Origin: Bacteroidota bacterium
GTDB lineage: Bacteria; Bacteroidota; Bacteroidia; CAILMK01; JACPUW01
Direction: 5' to 3'
DNA length: 64,000 bases
NCBI GenBank assembly: GCA_016192035.1
Contig: JACPUW010000002.1
Location: 1 to 64,000 of the forward strand
Each line of letters begins with the position of its first letter. Position 1 is the stretch's first letter. The notes below the pieces were generated by a model that did not search any database, had not been told where the DNA came from, and was given only the letters and a program-made list of their open reading frames with translations. The translations under genes were made by a program, and so were the position numbers. This document shows positions 20,646 to 29,923 of this stretch, piece after piece.

Positions 20646-20653
20646 CAAAAGTA
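20646..20653 (-). promoter_or_regulatory. -7 element of hldD, four bases before the start codon
   Basis: The minus strand reads TACTTTTG (exact TAnnTTTG), then TGGC, then ATG. With the usual 5-7 bases from this element to the transcript start, the RNA would begin at or next to the start codon. That rules out the longer frame. Confidence 0.55.
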
Positions 20654-20656
20654 CAA

Positions 20657-20964
20657 GCACCGGGGAAGGGGCTAAACCCGGACAACACAGCTATCGTATG
20701 GCGCGCAACCGTAATTGGGCCTACTCTGGTAAAGAAGAAAACAGATGTTAACCGCCTTTTTTTGAATGAAACGCTATAGCAGGAATAGTTATGGGCCACT
20801 AAACCGTTACCGCGCACCAAGTATGGACGTTGCGGCTAGACAACTCGAGATCATGGCAATTTGGCCCTGACCTTAGTATAGGGGATAGTCTTGGCCCGGG
20901 TCTATGTGCCACACCAACCCACCTGCCCATGGTTGCAAATAAAACCAGTCCATCCACGTCCCCT
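20657..20964. other. Intergenic gap between hldD and the lectin gene
   Basis: About 300 bases between divergent genes. I see no open reading frame with coding character, no tRNA, no strong hairpin and no repeat. Apart from the -7 elements at each end it holds nothing I can name. Confidence 0.5.
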
Positions 20965-20972
20965 TACTTTGC
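20965..20972 (+). promoter_or_regulatory. -7 element of the lectin gene
   Basis: TACTTTGC includes a TACTTTG core, a one-base-shorter relative of TAnnTTTG, 18 bases before the ATG at 20991. The leader would be about 13 bases, typical of the other genes in this window. Confidence 0.4.
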
Positions 20973-20990
20973 ACACCCTTTCACTGCCCC

Positions 20991-23900
20991 ATGCCCTTAT
21001 CCTTCCGCAGCACCACCACCATCATGGCCGCCCTATGCTGGCTATTATCCCCTGTGCATGCGCAGTTTAGCATGAACGGCGCGGCGGTAAAAAAGGGCGA
21101 CTCACTCTACCAGCTTACCCCAGCCGTGGCTTCACGTGCCGGGTCAATTTGGGATTCCACCAAACTCGACATTTCCACCAGTTTCGACATCAGTTTTAAC
21201 CTCAGGTTTGGCTGCAACAACCCCGGTGGAAAAGGGATAGCCTTCGTGCTCCAAAACGACAACGCGGGCCTAAAAGCCTTGTCAACCAATAGTGGCGGCA
21301 TGGGCTACCAACCTTCCATACTCAAGTCTATGGCCATAGAATTTGATACCCAAAATGATGGCACCAATGATGTGGCAAATGACCATATAGCCATACACCA
21401 AAATGGGTCGCAAAACCTATTGCTGGCCGGCCCCACCTCCATATATCTCGACTACAAAAACGTGGAAGACTGCGGATTGCACAGGGTAAGGGTGCAGTAC
21501 ACCGCCGCTACCAATCAACTGGTGGTGTACGTGGACTGCCAGCAACGCCTACTCGCGAAAATCGATTTGGAGAACGACATTTTTGGGGGAAATAAAAAGG
21601 TTTATTTGGGGTTTACGGCCAGCAACGGCAGCAGCGCTACACCCCACCTGGTGCAGTACTTAGGTAGCACACCCGATCTCAATTTTACCCTTGACCTAGC
21701 GCCCATTTGTCCAGACAGCCTGGACCTAAAGGCTGATATAGTGCGCCGAGAATATGCCAACTATCTGTGGACGGCAAACTATGCCGGAAACCAGGTATAT
21801 ACGGGCGTGGGTTTTCGCAAGAAATGGAAGGCCCCGCAGTTGGGCAACTACACCGTAACCCTCGAGTTGCTTAGACTGTGCGATAGCGTGACCATTCGGC
21901 GCACCAGTTTGGTTACCGCCATTGACCAAACCGATATTCAGTTAAACCACACCACCGATACATTCTGCAACAGGTTTGAGCTTACCATAAACACATCCTG
22001 CACCAATTGTAAGGAGCTTAAGTGGAAGTTTGACGACCGGGGGGCTGCCTGGGGCTGGCCGTACCAAAGCCTAAAACTTACCAAAACAACCGATTATACG
22101 GGATACTTTGTGGCTACTACCCGGCTTAACAGTTGCACCGCTTCCGACTCCATCTTCTTTGACCTGAATATCTTGGGGAGTACCGCACCGGCACCCTGGC
22201 TCAGCGCCGATTCCCTTTGTGCAGGCGATAGCCTACAAGTGATTGACCCCAACCGATTGGCCGATTCAGTGGTTTTTTCATTTGGCCCATCTAGCGGTCT
22301 CAGCCCCCTCTCTTTGCGCAATTTTTGGCTCAAGCCCAGTGGGTTTGGCCCTTTTGCCATTTATAGGAACACGTACTATTCCAGGTTTGGATGTGAAGTA
22401 AAAGACACCCATGTGGTACAGGTAGATACCCTGCCCATTGCCGCTTTTTCTGCGCTTGATTCAGCCAAATCATGTGGAAGGGTGGTCTATGATTTCCAGA
22501 ACAATAGCCTGTATGCCAATATGGCTAAGTGGAAAACCGAGAAGGGAAACTATACCACTAAAAATCTGGACTATGGCACCAAAACCAGTGCCCGGCAAAC
22601 CGTGGTCTTGGTAGCCCGCAACGGTGCTTGCACTGACACGGCATCGTCCCGCTTTTTCGCTCAAATCTTTAGAAAACCCACCATAGACCTCAGCACCGAT
22701 ACGGCCCAGGGTTGTGCCCCTTTTAGGGCCAACTTTATTTGGGTGGGCAGCCCGGTTGACACATTTGCCCTGGACCTGGGCAACGGGCAGGTAGAGGGGG
22801 GAGCCGGGAGGACTGGTTTTTTTGCATCTATTTATAAACCAGGAACATATGATGTGTCATATACCACATCAAGCGGCAACGGGGCTTGCCAGGACACGGT
22901 TTTGTTCCCCGGCTATATCATGGTGCTTGATTCGGTCTTTGCACAGATTTCTTTTGCCCAAACCGGTGGATGCGCCCCCCACCTTATGAACATTGAGAAC
23001 CAAAGTGTGATGGGAAATGCCGCAGTGCGGAAATATTTTTTGGGAGTGGGAAGCACCAACACGCCCAAGGCCAAAGAGATATATTTCCTAAATGATGAGG
23101 ACACCCTGCTCACAAAAGAAGGTATATACAAGGTGGTTTTTGTGGCCAGCAATGGGCTATGCGCCGATACCGCCAACTACCAGATAGAGGTAAAGAGCCT
23201 GTCCAAGAATACCCCGGTGGACATGGCGGGGGCCACAGTAGATTCCCTGGGGCAGGTATGGGTGAGCTGGGAGCGTGAACGGGTGGCTACACACTACCAC
23301 CTATACCGCACCGACGATATGGGCTCACAGCGCTCATTCCCCTTGATTAAGGACACGGTGTTTGCCGATAAATGGGCTGAGACCCAGCGTGCACAATATA
23401 CCTATCAGGTAGTGGCGGTGGACGACTGCGGAAACATCTCAGGCCCATCACGCCCTGCTACCAATGTGCTGTTATCCGGGGCCGTGGGCCAAAACCAGAT
23501 AGCCCAACTCAACTGGACCGCGTACCGGGAGTTTGCCGGCGGGGTGATAAACTACACACTTCAACCCATAGGCAATGAGCCAATTACCACCAATGGACTG
23601 CAATACTTGGATGAAGGATTCTTGAACGAAAGCCAGCCAGACTCCGGTAGGTGCTATGTGGTAATGGCGGTAGAGAACGGCGGAAGGGGATTTGTGGGCC
23701 AGAGCAATAGGATTTGCCTTGACCCACTGCCCGTGGTTTACTGGCCTACGGCCTTTACTCCCGGGTCATCATCGGGCAATGATACCTTTAATTGGAATGG
23801 CGTAGGTATCAAAAAAGCTACCCTGTCGGTATATAGCCGCTGGGGGGCCCTTATTTACCAGGGCCAAGAAGGCTGGGACGGAAAATTCCAAGAGTCCGAC

Positions 23901-23993
23901 TCCCCTGCCGATTTATACTATTATACTTGCCATATGTTGGCAACCAACAAACAGGAACTGTTATTTTCTGGTAGGTTTTACCTAATGCGTTGA
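20991..23993 (+). CDS. L-type lectin domain protein with T9SS type B sorting domain
   Basis: A 1000-residue secreted protein. After a signal peptide ending at HAQ, residues about 25-225 form an L-type (legume-like) lectin domain: FDISFNLRFGCNNPGGKGIA, AIEFDTQNDGTNDV (the metal- and sugar-site region with conserved D and N), DHIAIHQNG, and HRVRVQYTAATNQLVVYVDC. PKD/Ig-like and fibronectin-like units follow, with the same GC and CxD cysteine habit as the two giant proteins. The type B domain at the end reads WPTAFTPGSSSGNDTFNW, VYSRWGALIYQ, GWDGKFQ and FYLMR. Likely a carbohydrate-binding surface protein exported by T9SS; the ligand is unknown. It stops one base before pepE. Confidence 0.88.
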   Translation: MPLSFRSTTTIMAALCWLLSPVHAQFSMNGAAVKKGDSLYQLTPAVASRAGSIWDSTKLDISTSFDISFNLRFGCNNPGGKGIAFVLQNDNAGLKALSTNSGGMGYQPSILKSMAIEFDTQNDGTNDVANDHIAIHQNGSQNLLLAGPTSIYLDYKNVEDCGLHRVRVQYTAATNQLVVYVDCQQRLLAKIDLENDIFGGNKKVYLGFTASNGSSATPHLVQYLGSTPDLNFTLDLAPICPDSLDLKADIVRREYANYLWTANYAGNQVYTGVGFRKKWKAPQLGNYTVTLELLRLCDSVTIRRTSLVTAIDQTDIQLNHTTDTFCNRFELTINTSCTNCKELKWKFDDRGAAWGWPYQSLKLTKTTDYTGYFVATTRLNSCTASDSIFFDLNILGSTAPAPWLSADSLCAGDSLQVIDPNRLADSVVFSFGPSSGLSPLSLRNFWLKPSGFGPFAIYRNTYYSRFGCEVKDTHVVQVDTLPIAAFSALDSAKSCGRVVYDFQNNSLYANMAKWKTEKGNYTTKNLDYGTKTSARQTVVLVARNGACTDTASSRFFAQIFRKPTIDLSTDTAQGCAPFRANFIWVGSPVDTFALDLGNGQVEGGAGRTGFFASIYKPGTYDVSYTTSSGNGACQDTVLFPGYIMVLDSVFAQISFAQTGGCAPHLMNIENQSVMGNAAVRKYFLGVGSTNTPKAKEIYFLNDEDTLLTKEGIYKVVFVASNGLCADTANYQIEVKSLSKNTPVDMAGATVDSLGQVWVSWERERVATHYHLYRTDDMGSQRSFPLIKDTVFADKWAETQRAQYTYQVVAVDDCGNISGPSRPATNVLLSGAVGQNQIAQLNWTAYREFAGGVINYTLQPIGNEPITTNGLQYLDEGFLNESQPDSGRCYVVMAVENGGRGFVGQSNRICLDPLPVVYWPTAFTPGSSSGNDTFNWNGVGIKKATLSVYSRWGALIYQGQEGWDGKFQESDSPADLYYYTCHMLATNKQELLFSGRFYLMR

Positions 23994-23994
23994 T

Positions 23995-24699
23995 ATGCGT
24001 AACTTACTTTTAATCAGTAATTCCACCATGCCGGGTGAACCATACTTTGCCTGGCCTAGGCCCTATGTGGAAGCCTTTGCAATCCAATATGGCATACGCA
24101 AACTTGCCTTTGTGCCATTTGCCGCCGTGGACTTTGGGTATGACCAATATGAGGAAAAATTCGCCAATGCCCTGCGCCCCTTGGGTATAGAGGTGATAAG
24201 TGTGCACCGGGACTGCCACGCCATAGAAACCGCCGATGCCATAGCCGTGGGCGGTGGCAACACCTTTGCCCTACTATCGCGCTGCTATGAACAGGGGCTT
24301 TTGCCGCGCATCCGCCTGGCCGTCACAAACGGCAAGCCCTATATGGGATGGAGTGCCGGGGCCAACTTGGCATGTCCTTACATATTCACTACCAATGACA
24401 TGCCCATTGTCCAGCCACCTTCATTTGAGGCCCTGGGGCTGGTTTCTTTTCAAATTAATCCCCACTATACACCGCTCACCGTCCCCGGCCACGGGGGAGA
24501 ATCACGCGATGCCCGCCTACGCGAGTGCCTGGCCATAAATCCCGGCCTTTCCATTGCCGCTTTGCCTGAAGGCACCCTACTCAAGGTAAACGGTACCAGC
24601 GTGGAGCTGTTTGGATCGGGTTACCTTACGGTTTTTCAGCACGGCCAATTGCCCCAGCGCAAACACCCCGGAGATAACCTTTCAAAACTATGCTCATGA
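23995..24699 (+). CDS. pepE: Dipeptidase E (alpha-aspartyl dipeptidase)
   Basis: A 234-residue peptidase of family S51, which removes N-terminal aspartate from dipeptides. The nucleophile serine is in GWSAGANLACPYI; ALPEGTLLKVNG and INPHYTPL (probable catalytic histidine) match PepE. The start MRNLLLISNSTMPGEPYF is the usual PepE N-terminus. No signal peptide, so it is cytoplasmic. It starts one base after the lectin gene's stop and overlaps pssA, so it is probably translated from the same messenger as a secreted lectin, a curious pairing. Confidence 0.9.
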   Translation: MRNLLLISNSTMPGEPYFAWPRPYVEAFAIQYGIRKLAFVPFAAVDFGYDQYEEKFANALRPLGIEVISVHRDCHAIETADAIAVGGGNTFALLSRCYEQGLLPRIRLAVTNGKPYMGWSAGANLACPYIFTTNDMPIVQPPSFEALGLVSFQINPHYTPLTVPGHGGESRDARLRECLAINPGLSIAALPEGTLLKVNGTSVELFGSGYLTVFQHGQLPQRKHPGDNLSKLCS

Positions 24700-25439
24700 T
24701 AAAATTTATTCCCAATGCACTCACCCTGGCCAACCTAGCAGCGGGCAGCATGGGTATGGCCTTTGCCCATGTGGGCAGCTACCGCTTGGCAGTTTTCATG
24801 CTGCTTGCCGCCCTGGTCTTCGATTTTCTCGATGGATTTTTGGCGCGCTTGCTACATGCCAAGAGTCCTTTGGGGGCTCAACTCGATTCCCTTGCCGACA
24901 TGGTGAGCTTTGGTCTTTTTCCCGCCTTCCTCCTTCACGATTTTTTTGCCCTGGCAGCCCATGACCATGAATATGCAGGTTTATTTACCATAGGCGGCGT
25001 AAATGCTTGGTCTATACCCATTTTTGTCTATGTGTTGGCTGTTGCCCTGCGCCTGGCCAATTTTAATGTTTCCCATGATCAGGGCCATTCATTTAAGGGC
25101 CTCCCTTCACCGGCTGCTGCCATGTTTTTGGTAGGCTTCCCGGCCCTGTACTCCCTTGGCATTCATTTCAACCCTTTTGAACACCCTTGGGTGGACTCCT
25201 ATGCCACCAGCGTGGAAGCCATGTTGGCTGCCGTGGTCTTGGTTTCGGCCCTTATGTTGGTCCCCATACCCTTACTCTCCCTAAAGTTTCAGGGCATGTC
25301 ATTTTCTGTCAATCGGTTTCGGTACTTTTTGATCATACTCTCACTGCCCGTGATTTTCTTCCTGGGCTTTTTGGCCTTGCAGGCGCTCGTAGTTTTGTAC
25401 CTTCTGTTGTCCATCATTCACTTAAGCATAAAATCATGA
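24690..25439 (+). CDS. pssA: CDP-diacylglycerol-serine O-phosphatidyltransferase
   Basis: A 249-residue membrane enzyme that makes phosphatidylserine, the precursor of phosphatidylethanolamine. The CDP-alcohol phosphotransferase motif DG-x2-AR-x8-G-x3-D-x3-D is complete: FLDGFLARLLHAKSPLGAQL followed by DSLAD. Several hydrophobic helices follow (for example VLVSALMLVPIPLLSL and FLGFLALQALVVLYLLL). Start either at 24690 or at the ATG 24696, which overlaps the pepE stop as ATGA. It overlaps purS by four bases in the same way. The order pepE-pssA-purS-M28 is a tight run. Confidence 0.93.
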   Translation: MLMIKFIPNALTLANLAAGSMGMAFAHVGSYRLAVFMLLAALVFDFLDGFLARLLHAKSPLGAQLDSLADMVSFGLFPAFLLHDFFALAAHDHEYAGLFTIGGVNAWSIPIFVYVLAVALRLANFNVSHDQGHSFKGLPSPAAAMFLVGFPALYSLGIHFNPFEHPWVDSYATSVEAMLAAVVLVSALMLVPIPLLSLKFQGMSFSVNRFRYFLIILSLPVIFFLGFLALQALVVLYLLLSIIHLSIKS

Positions 25440-25699
25440 AGTTCTTGGCAAAAGTTTCCATTATGCCACTTGAAGAGTTGTTAGACCCTCAAGGAAAGGT
25501 TGTAAACCGCAGCTTGACCAATTTGGGATTGGCAGAAATGGAAAACGTACGGATAGGTAAACATATCCGGTTTACCTTATCGGCAAATGATGAAGCCATC
25601 GCGAGGTCCATGGTGGAACTGGCCTGCACGAAACTGCTGGCCAATCTAATTATGGAGTCGTATGAATTTGAAATTGAACCTATTGCCGATGAAGTGTAG
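25436..25699 (+). CDS. purS: Phosphoribosylformylglycinamidine synthase, PurS subunit
   Basis: An 87-residue protein, the normal size for PurS, the small subunit that bridges PurL and PurQ in purine synthesis. The signs are KVSIMPLEELLDPQGKVVNR (the family's P-x-x-x-L-DPQG-x-V block), then LGLAEMENVRIGKHI, and a C-terminal ESYEFEIEPI. The ATG overlaps the pssA stop as ATGA. No purL or purQ is near, so the partners must be elsewhere. It overlaps the peptidase downstream by 11 bases. Confidence 0.88.
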   Translation: MKFLAKVSIMPLEELLDPQGKVVNRSLTNLGLAEMENVRIGKHIRFTLSANDEAIARSMVELACTKLLANLIMESYEFEIEPIADEV

Positions 25700-26960
25700 C
25701 TGGTTCTTTGCACTGGCCGCATGGCTTCCTATTGCCGTACAGTCACAAGACCTAGCCTACGCCAAACAATTGGTAGATACCCTGGCCGGCGATGCCTATC
25801 ACGGCAGGGGGTATGTGGACCGGGGCGGAGAAAAAGCGGCGGCTTTCATCTTTGGTGAATTTGAACGGGTGGGCCTCAAACAGGTGCAGTACCAAGAGTT
25901 TACCCACCCAGTAAACACATTTCCGGGCAGCATGGAAGTGGAGGTGGATGGCGCTCACCTGCAGCCGGGACTTGACTATATCGTGGCGCCCAATTCTGCG
26001 GGCAGTCCAGGGTGCAAACTCGTGCTCGTGCGGCTGCAAGCCAAGGATGTGGAAAGTGAAAGATTGTTTAAGAGATTCATATCCAAACATCAATGGGGTA
26101 AATCTGCCCTGGTTATTGAGAAAGGCTTGTTTGCCTTAATTGGTAGCGATGAAGTGGGCAAAGCCATATCTGGCAACACTTTTGGGGCAGCTGCGCACCT
26201 TATTCTCACCAATGACAAACTCACCTGGTCTGTAAGGGACAACGTGTTGCCCTACATTCAGTTGGAAATGCTTACTACCGCACTGCCCCACTCCGCCACC
26301 AACATTTCCCTGCGCATGGATCAGGTTTTGGTACCTCTTTTCAACAACCAAAATGTGCTGGGCCTACTCCCAGGGCTGCGCACCGATTCTTTTATCGTTT
26401 TTACCGCCCACTATGACCACCTGGGGCAAATGGGCATCGATGCCTGCTTCAACGGAACCAATGACAATGCCGGTGGGGTGGCCATGCTCTGCGACCTGGC
26501 AAGGCACTATGCAGCCAAGGATTCACCTCCGCCTTACTCCGTGCTCTTTATAGCCTTTGGCGCTGAAGAAGCCGGATTGATAGGTTCTAAATACTATGTG
26601 GAACATCCTGTGTTTCCATTAGGGCAAATAAGCCTTCTTATAAACCTTGACCTGGTAACCAATGGACAGGACGGCGCCACAGTGGTGAATGGCAGTGTTT
26701 TTAAGCAGCTGTTCAAGTTGTTGAAACGCTTAAACGAAGAGCAGGGATACCTAAGCGCCATAAAGGTGAGGGGCAAGGCGGCCAATAGTGACCACTACCA
26801 CTTTAGCGAACGCGGCATTAGGGCCATTTTTATTTACCTGCTGGGTGAATACCCGTATTATCATGATGTGATGGATACACCTGATAAACCCAGTTGGGCG
26901 GGCTACGAAGGGTTTTTTAGGTTGATAAACGAGCTTGTGGGGCATACCGCCATTTACTAG
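25689..26960 (+). CDS. Exported M28 family zinc peptidase
   Basis: A 423-residue aminopeptidase-like protein. Start at ATG 25689 gives a clean signal peptide (MKCSWFFALAAWLPIAVQSQ); an ATG 27 bases earlier would put charged residues in front of it. The zinc ligand set of family M28 is present: TAHYDHLGQ, TNDNAGGVAM, FGAEEAGLIGS (catalytic and ligand glutamates), INLDLV and SDHYHF. A PA-like insert precedes the catalytic domain. It probably acts in the periplasm or at the surface on peptides. It is the last gene of the overlapping run and is followed by a new promoter at 27004. Confidence 0.88.
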   Translation: MKCSWFFALAAWLPIAVQSQDLAYAKQLVDTLAGDAYHGRGYVDRGGEKAAAFIFGEFERVGLKQVQYQEFTHPVNTFPGSMEVEVDGAHLQPGLDYIVAPNSAGSPGCKLVLVRLQAKDVESERLFKRFISKHQWGKSALVIEKGLFALIGSDEVGKAISGNTFGAAAHLILTNDKLTWSVRDNVLPYIQLEMLTTALPHSATNISLRMDQVLVPLFNNQNVLGLLPGLRTDSFIVFTAHYDHLGQMGIDACFNGTNDNAGGVAMLCDLARHYAAKDSPPPYSVLFIAFGAEEAGLIGSKYYVEHPVFPLGQISLLINLDLVTNGQDGATVVNGSVFKQLFKLLKRLNEEQGYLSAIKVRGKAANSDHYHFSERGIRAIFIYLLGEYPYYHDVMDTPDKPSWAGYEGFFRLINELVGHTAIY

Positions 26961-27003
26961 GCGCCGATAACCCTTTAGTAAATAGTGCCTATGGGCTTTA
27001 GCC

Positions 27004-27011
27004 TACCTTTG
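27004..27011 (+). promoter_or_regulatory. -7 element of maeB
   Basis: TACCTTTG is an exact TAnnTTTG match, 24 bases before the maeB ATG at 27035. It separates maeB from the peptidase transcript upstream. Confidence 0.55.
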
Positions 27012-27034
27012 AGGCCTTATTTCTAACCACGCAT

Positions 27035-29317
27035 ATGGCTAAAATCATTCGACCCAAAGACGCACTGGACTACCATGAACAGGGCAGACCGGGTAAGATA
27101 GAGGTAATATCGTCAAAGCCCACCAACAACCAACGCGACTTGGCCTTGGCCTATTCACCTGGTGTGGCCGAACCCTGCAAAGCCATAGCAAACAATCCCG
27201 AGGATGTGTATAGATACACCGCCAAGGGCAACCTGGTGGCAGTGATTACCAATGGCACTGCCGTGCTGGGATTGGGTGATATAGGGCCAGAGGCATCAAA
27301 ACCGGTAATGGAAGGCAAAGCGGTGTTGTTTAAGGTCTTTGCCGATATTGATGTGTATGACATTGAATTGAACTCTAGGGATATAGACCATTTTGTATCG
27401 GTGGTCAAAGCACTTGAGCCCACATTTGGGGGCATTAACCTTGAAGACATAGCCGCCCCTGAATGCTTTGAAATTGAAGAGCGGCTCAAGAAAGAACTGC
27501 GCATACCAATCATGCATGACGACCAGCACGGTACAGCCATTATTACTGCAGCTGGACTGCTCAACGCGCTGGAGGTAACGGGTAAGGACATAAAAAAAAT
27601 AAGGGTGGTGGTAAACGGGGCCGGGGCGAGTGCCGTGTCGTGCACCAGGCTCATCATCTCGCTGGGCGTGCATCCTCAAAATGTCCTTATGCTGGACAGC
27701 AAGGGCATTATACATGACAAGAGGAAAGACCTCAATGGGCTTAAGGGCCTGTTTGCCGCCAATACTGATAAGAGAAGCCTGGAGGAGGCCTTGGATGGTG
27801 CCGATTTCTTTCTTGGCCTGAGCAGGGGCAACATACTCAAACCGGCACTCTTGGAGCGCATGGCACCCAACCCCATTGTATTTGCACTGGCCAACCCCGA
27901 CCCTGAGATAAGCTATGACCTGGCTACCAAAACCCGAAAGGACGTGATAGTGGCCACTGGCAGGTCTGACCACCCCAACCAAGTAAATAATGTATTGGGC
28001 TTTCCTTTCATATTCAGGGGGGCGCTTGACGTGCGCGCTACCGCTATTAATGAGGCCATGAAGCTGGCTGCAGTGAGGGCCTTAGCCGATTTGGCCAAAA
28101 AGCCCGTACCCGACATAGTGAAACTGGCCTATAATATGCCCGCCTTATGTTTTGGCCCTGAATATATTATACCTAAACCGCTCGATCCCCGGCTTATTAG
28201 TACGGTAGCCCCGGCAGTGGCCAAGGCCGCCGTGGATTCTGGCGTGGCCAAAAACCCAATACTAGACTGGGAACGCTATGAGATAAGCCTACAGCAGCGC
28301 ATGGGGCATGAAAATCAACTTATGCGCGTGGTGTTCAACCGCGCCCGTAAAAATGTGAAGCGGATCGTATTTCCTGACGGGGATTCTTTGCAGGTGCTTA
28401 TGGCCGCCCAAACCCTGAGCGACGAGGGTTTGGCCAAACCGGTTCTCCTGGGCAACATAAAGAAAATGAAAAGGCTAATAAAAGAAAACGGCCTTGACCT
28501 GGAGGGTTTGGAAATGATAGACCCCATGGACCAGGAGACCATGCGGCACAAATACGGCAAAGTATTGTTTGACAAGCGAAACCGAAAAGGATATACGCTT
28601 GAGGAAGCCCGCAGGACCATGAAAACCCGAAACTATTTTGCCATGGCCATGGTAGAGGCGGGCGATGTGGATGCGGTGGTGGCCGGCCATAGCCGCAAGT
28701 ATGCCGACGTGCTCAGGGCGGGTTTTCACCTGGTGGGCACCGAGCCCGGCTGCAACAATGTGTCTGGCATGTATATCATGCTCACCAAGAGGGGCATCAT
28801 GTTTTTTGCCGATACCACCGTAAACGTGAACCCCGATGTGGAAACCATAGTACACACCGGCGAGATACTGGCACGCGCCATTAGGCACTTTGATATGGTG
28901 CCGCGCATGGCCCTGCTGTCCTATAGCAACTTTGGCAGTACACCTACGGGCAGCAGCGAAAAAATGGCCAAAGCAGCCGAACTGTTGCGCAAGCGAAACC
29001 CCGACTTGGTAGTAGATGGTGAGATGCAGGCCAATTTTGCACTCAACAGCGAACTCTTGCAAACCCATTTTCCATTTTCCACCCTCGTGGACCAGAAAGT
29101 GAACGCGCTCTTGTTCCCCAGCCTTTCGGCGGGCAACATAGCGTATAAACTCTTACAGGAACTTGGTGGTATAGAAGCTATTGGCCCTATTCTGCTGGGC
29201 ATGGCCAAGTCGGTACACATAGTGCAGCGGGGCTGCTCCGTGCGCGAAATAGTGAATGTGGCAGCGGTGGCCGCCATGGACGCCCAGATTATCCAATCAA
29301 AGAACCAAATGTCATAA
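27035..29317 (+). CDS. maeB: NADP-dependent malic enzyme with phosphotransacetylase-like domain
   Basis: A 760-residue enzyme that decarboxylates malate to pyruvate with NADP. Residues 1 to about 430 are the malic enzyme: [31 protein letters not shown], the metal-binding HDDQHGTAI from residue 161, and the Rossmann [13 protein letters not shown]. Residues about 430-760 form a phosphate acetyl/butyryltransferase-like domain ([20 protein letters not shown]), which in this family is regulatory rather than catalytic. The length fits MaeB exactly. ruvA follows after three bases. Confidence 0.95.
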   Translation: MAKIIRPKDALDYHEQGRPGKIEVISSKPTNNQRDLALAYSPGVAEPCKAIANNPEDVYRYTAKGNLVAVITNGTAVLGLGDIGPEASKPVMEGKAVLFKVFADIDVYDIELNSRDIDHFVSVVKALEPTFGGINLEDIAAPECFEIEERLKKELRIPIMHDDQHGTAIITAAGLLNALEVTGKDIKKIRVVVNGAGASAVSCTRLIISLGVHPQNVLMLDSKGIIHDKRKDLNGLKGLFAANTDKRSLEEALDGADFFLGLSRGNILKPALLERMAPNPIVFALANPDPEISYDLATKTRKDVIVATGRSDHPNQVNNVLGFPFIFRGALDVRATAINEAMKLAAVRALADLAKKPVPDIVKLAYNMPALCFGPEYIIPKPLDPRLISTVAPAVAKAAVDSGVAKNPILDWERYEISLQQRMGHENQLMRVVFNRARKNVKRIVFPDGDSLQVLMAAQTLSDEGLAKPVLLGNIKKMKRLIKENGLDLEGLEMIDPMDQETMRHKYGKVLFDKRNRKGYTLEEARRTMKTRNYFAMAMVEAGDVDAVVAGHSRKYADVLRAGFHLVGTEPGCNNVSGMYIMLTKRGIMFFADTTVNVNPDVETIVHTGEILARAIRHFDMVPRMALLSYSNFGSTPTGSSEKMAKAAELLRKRNPDLVVDGEMQANFALNSELLQTHFPFSTLVDQKVNALLFPSLSAGNIAYKLLQELGGIEAIGPILLGMAKSVHIVQRGCSVREIVNVAAVAAMDAQIIQSKNQMS

Positions 29318-29320
29318 CTT

Positions 29321-29911
29321 ATGTATGCGTTCCTAAAAGGTGAAATAACCGAATGCAGCCCCACCCATGTGGTGCTACAGGTGCACGGTGTGGGCTATTT
29401 CCTCTCCATTTCGCTACATACCTATGAAAAGGTATCGTCACTACGCGAAACCTTGTTATACACCTATTTATGGGTCAAAGAAGACGCGCTTTCCCTCTTT
29501 GGCTTTGCCGACAAGGAGGAGAAGGCCATTTTTGAAATGCTGATAACGGTATCTGGCGTGGGCCCCAATACCGCCCGCACCGTGCTATCCACCCTATCAC
29601 CTGCCGAGGTGGCCGGTGCAATAAGCAAGGCCAACGTGCCGTTACTCCAATCCGTTAAAGGAATCGGTGCAAAAACCGCTCAAAGAATGGTTTTGGAGTT
29701 GCAAGACAAAGTAATGAAAACTGCCTCTGGCCCCGTGCATGGCATAGTGGGGCAAGACCACCAACAGCGAGAGGAGGCCCTGGCAGCCCTGGTGATGCTG
29801 GGTTTTAACCGCACCGCTGCCGAGAAGGCACTGGCCCAGGTGCTCAAAACCAACCCATCTACAGACCTTACTGTAGAACAACTCATTAAACTTACCTTAA
29901 AGGCCATATAG
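29321..29911 (+). CDS. ruvA: Holliday junction branch migration protein RuvA
   Basis: A 196-residue protein that binds four-way DNA junctions and loads RuvB. The OB-fold N-terminus YAFLKGEITECSPTHVVLQ, the helix-hairpin-helix motifs ITVSGVGPNTARTVL and VKGIGAKTAQRMVLEL, and the C-terminal RuvB-binding helix bundle (EEALAALVMLGFNRTAAEKA) are all present. It lies between maeB and sprA; ruvA directly before sprA is a conserved arrangement in flavobacteria. Confidence 0.96.
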   Translation: MYAFLKGEITECSPTHVVLQVHGVGYFLSISLHTYEKVSSLRETLLYTYLWVKEDALSLFGFADKEEKAIFEMLITVSGVGPNTARTVLSTLSPAEVAGAISKANVPLLQSVKGIGAKTAQRMVLELQDKVMKTASGPVHGIVGQDHQQREEALAALVMLGFNRTAAEKALAQVLKTNPSTDLTVEQLIKLTLKAI

Positions 29912-29923
29912 GGACTCATTGCT

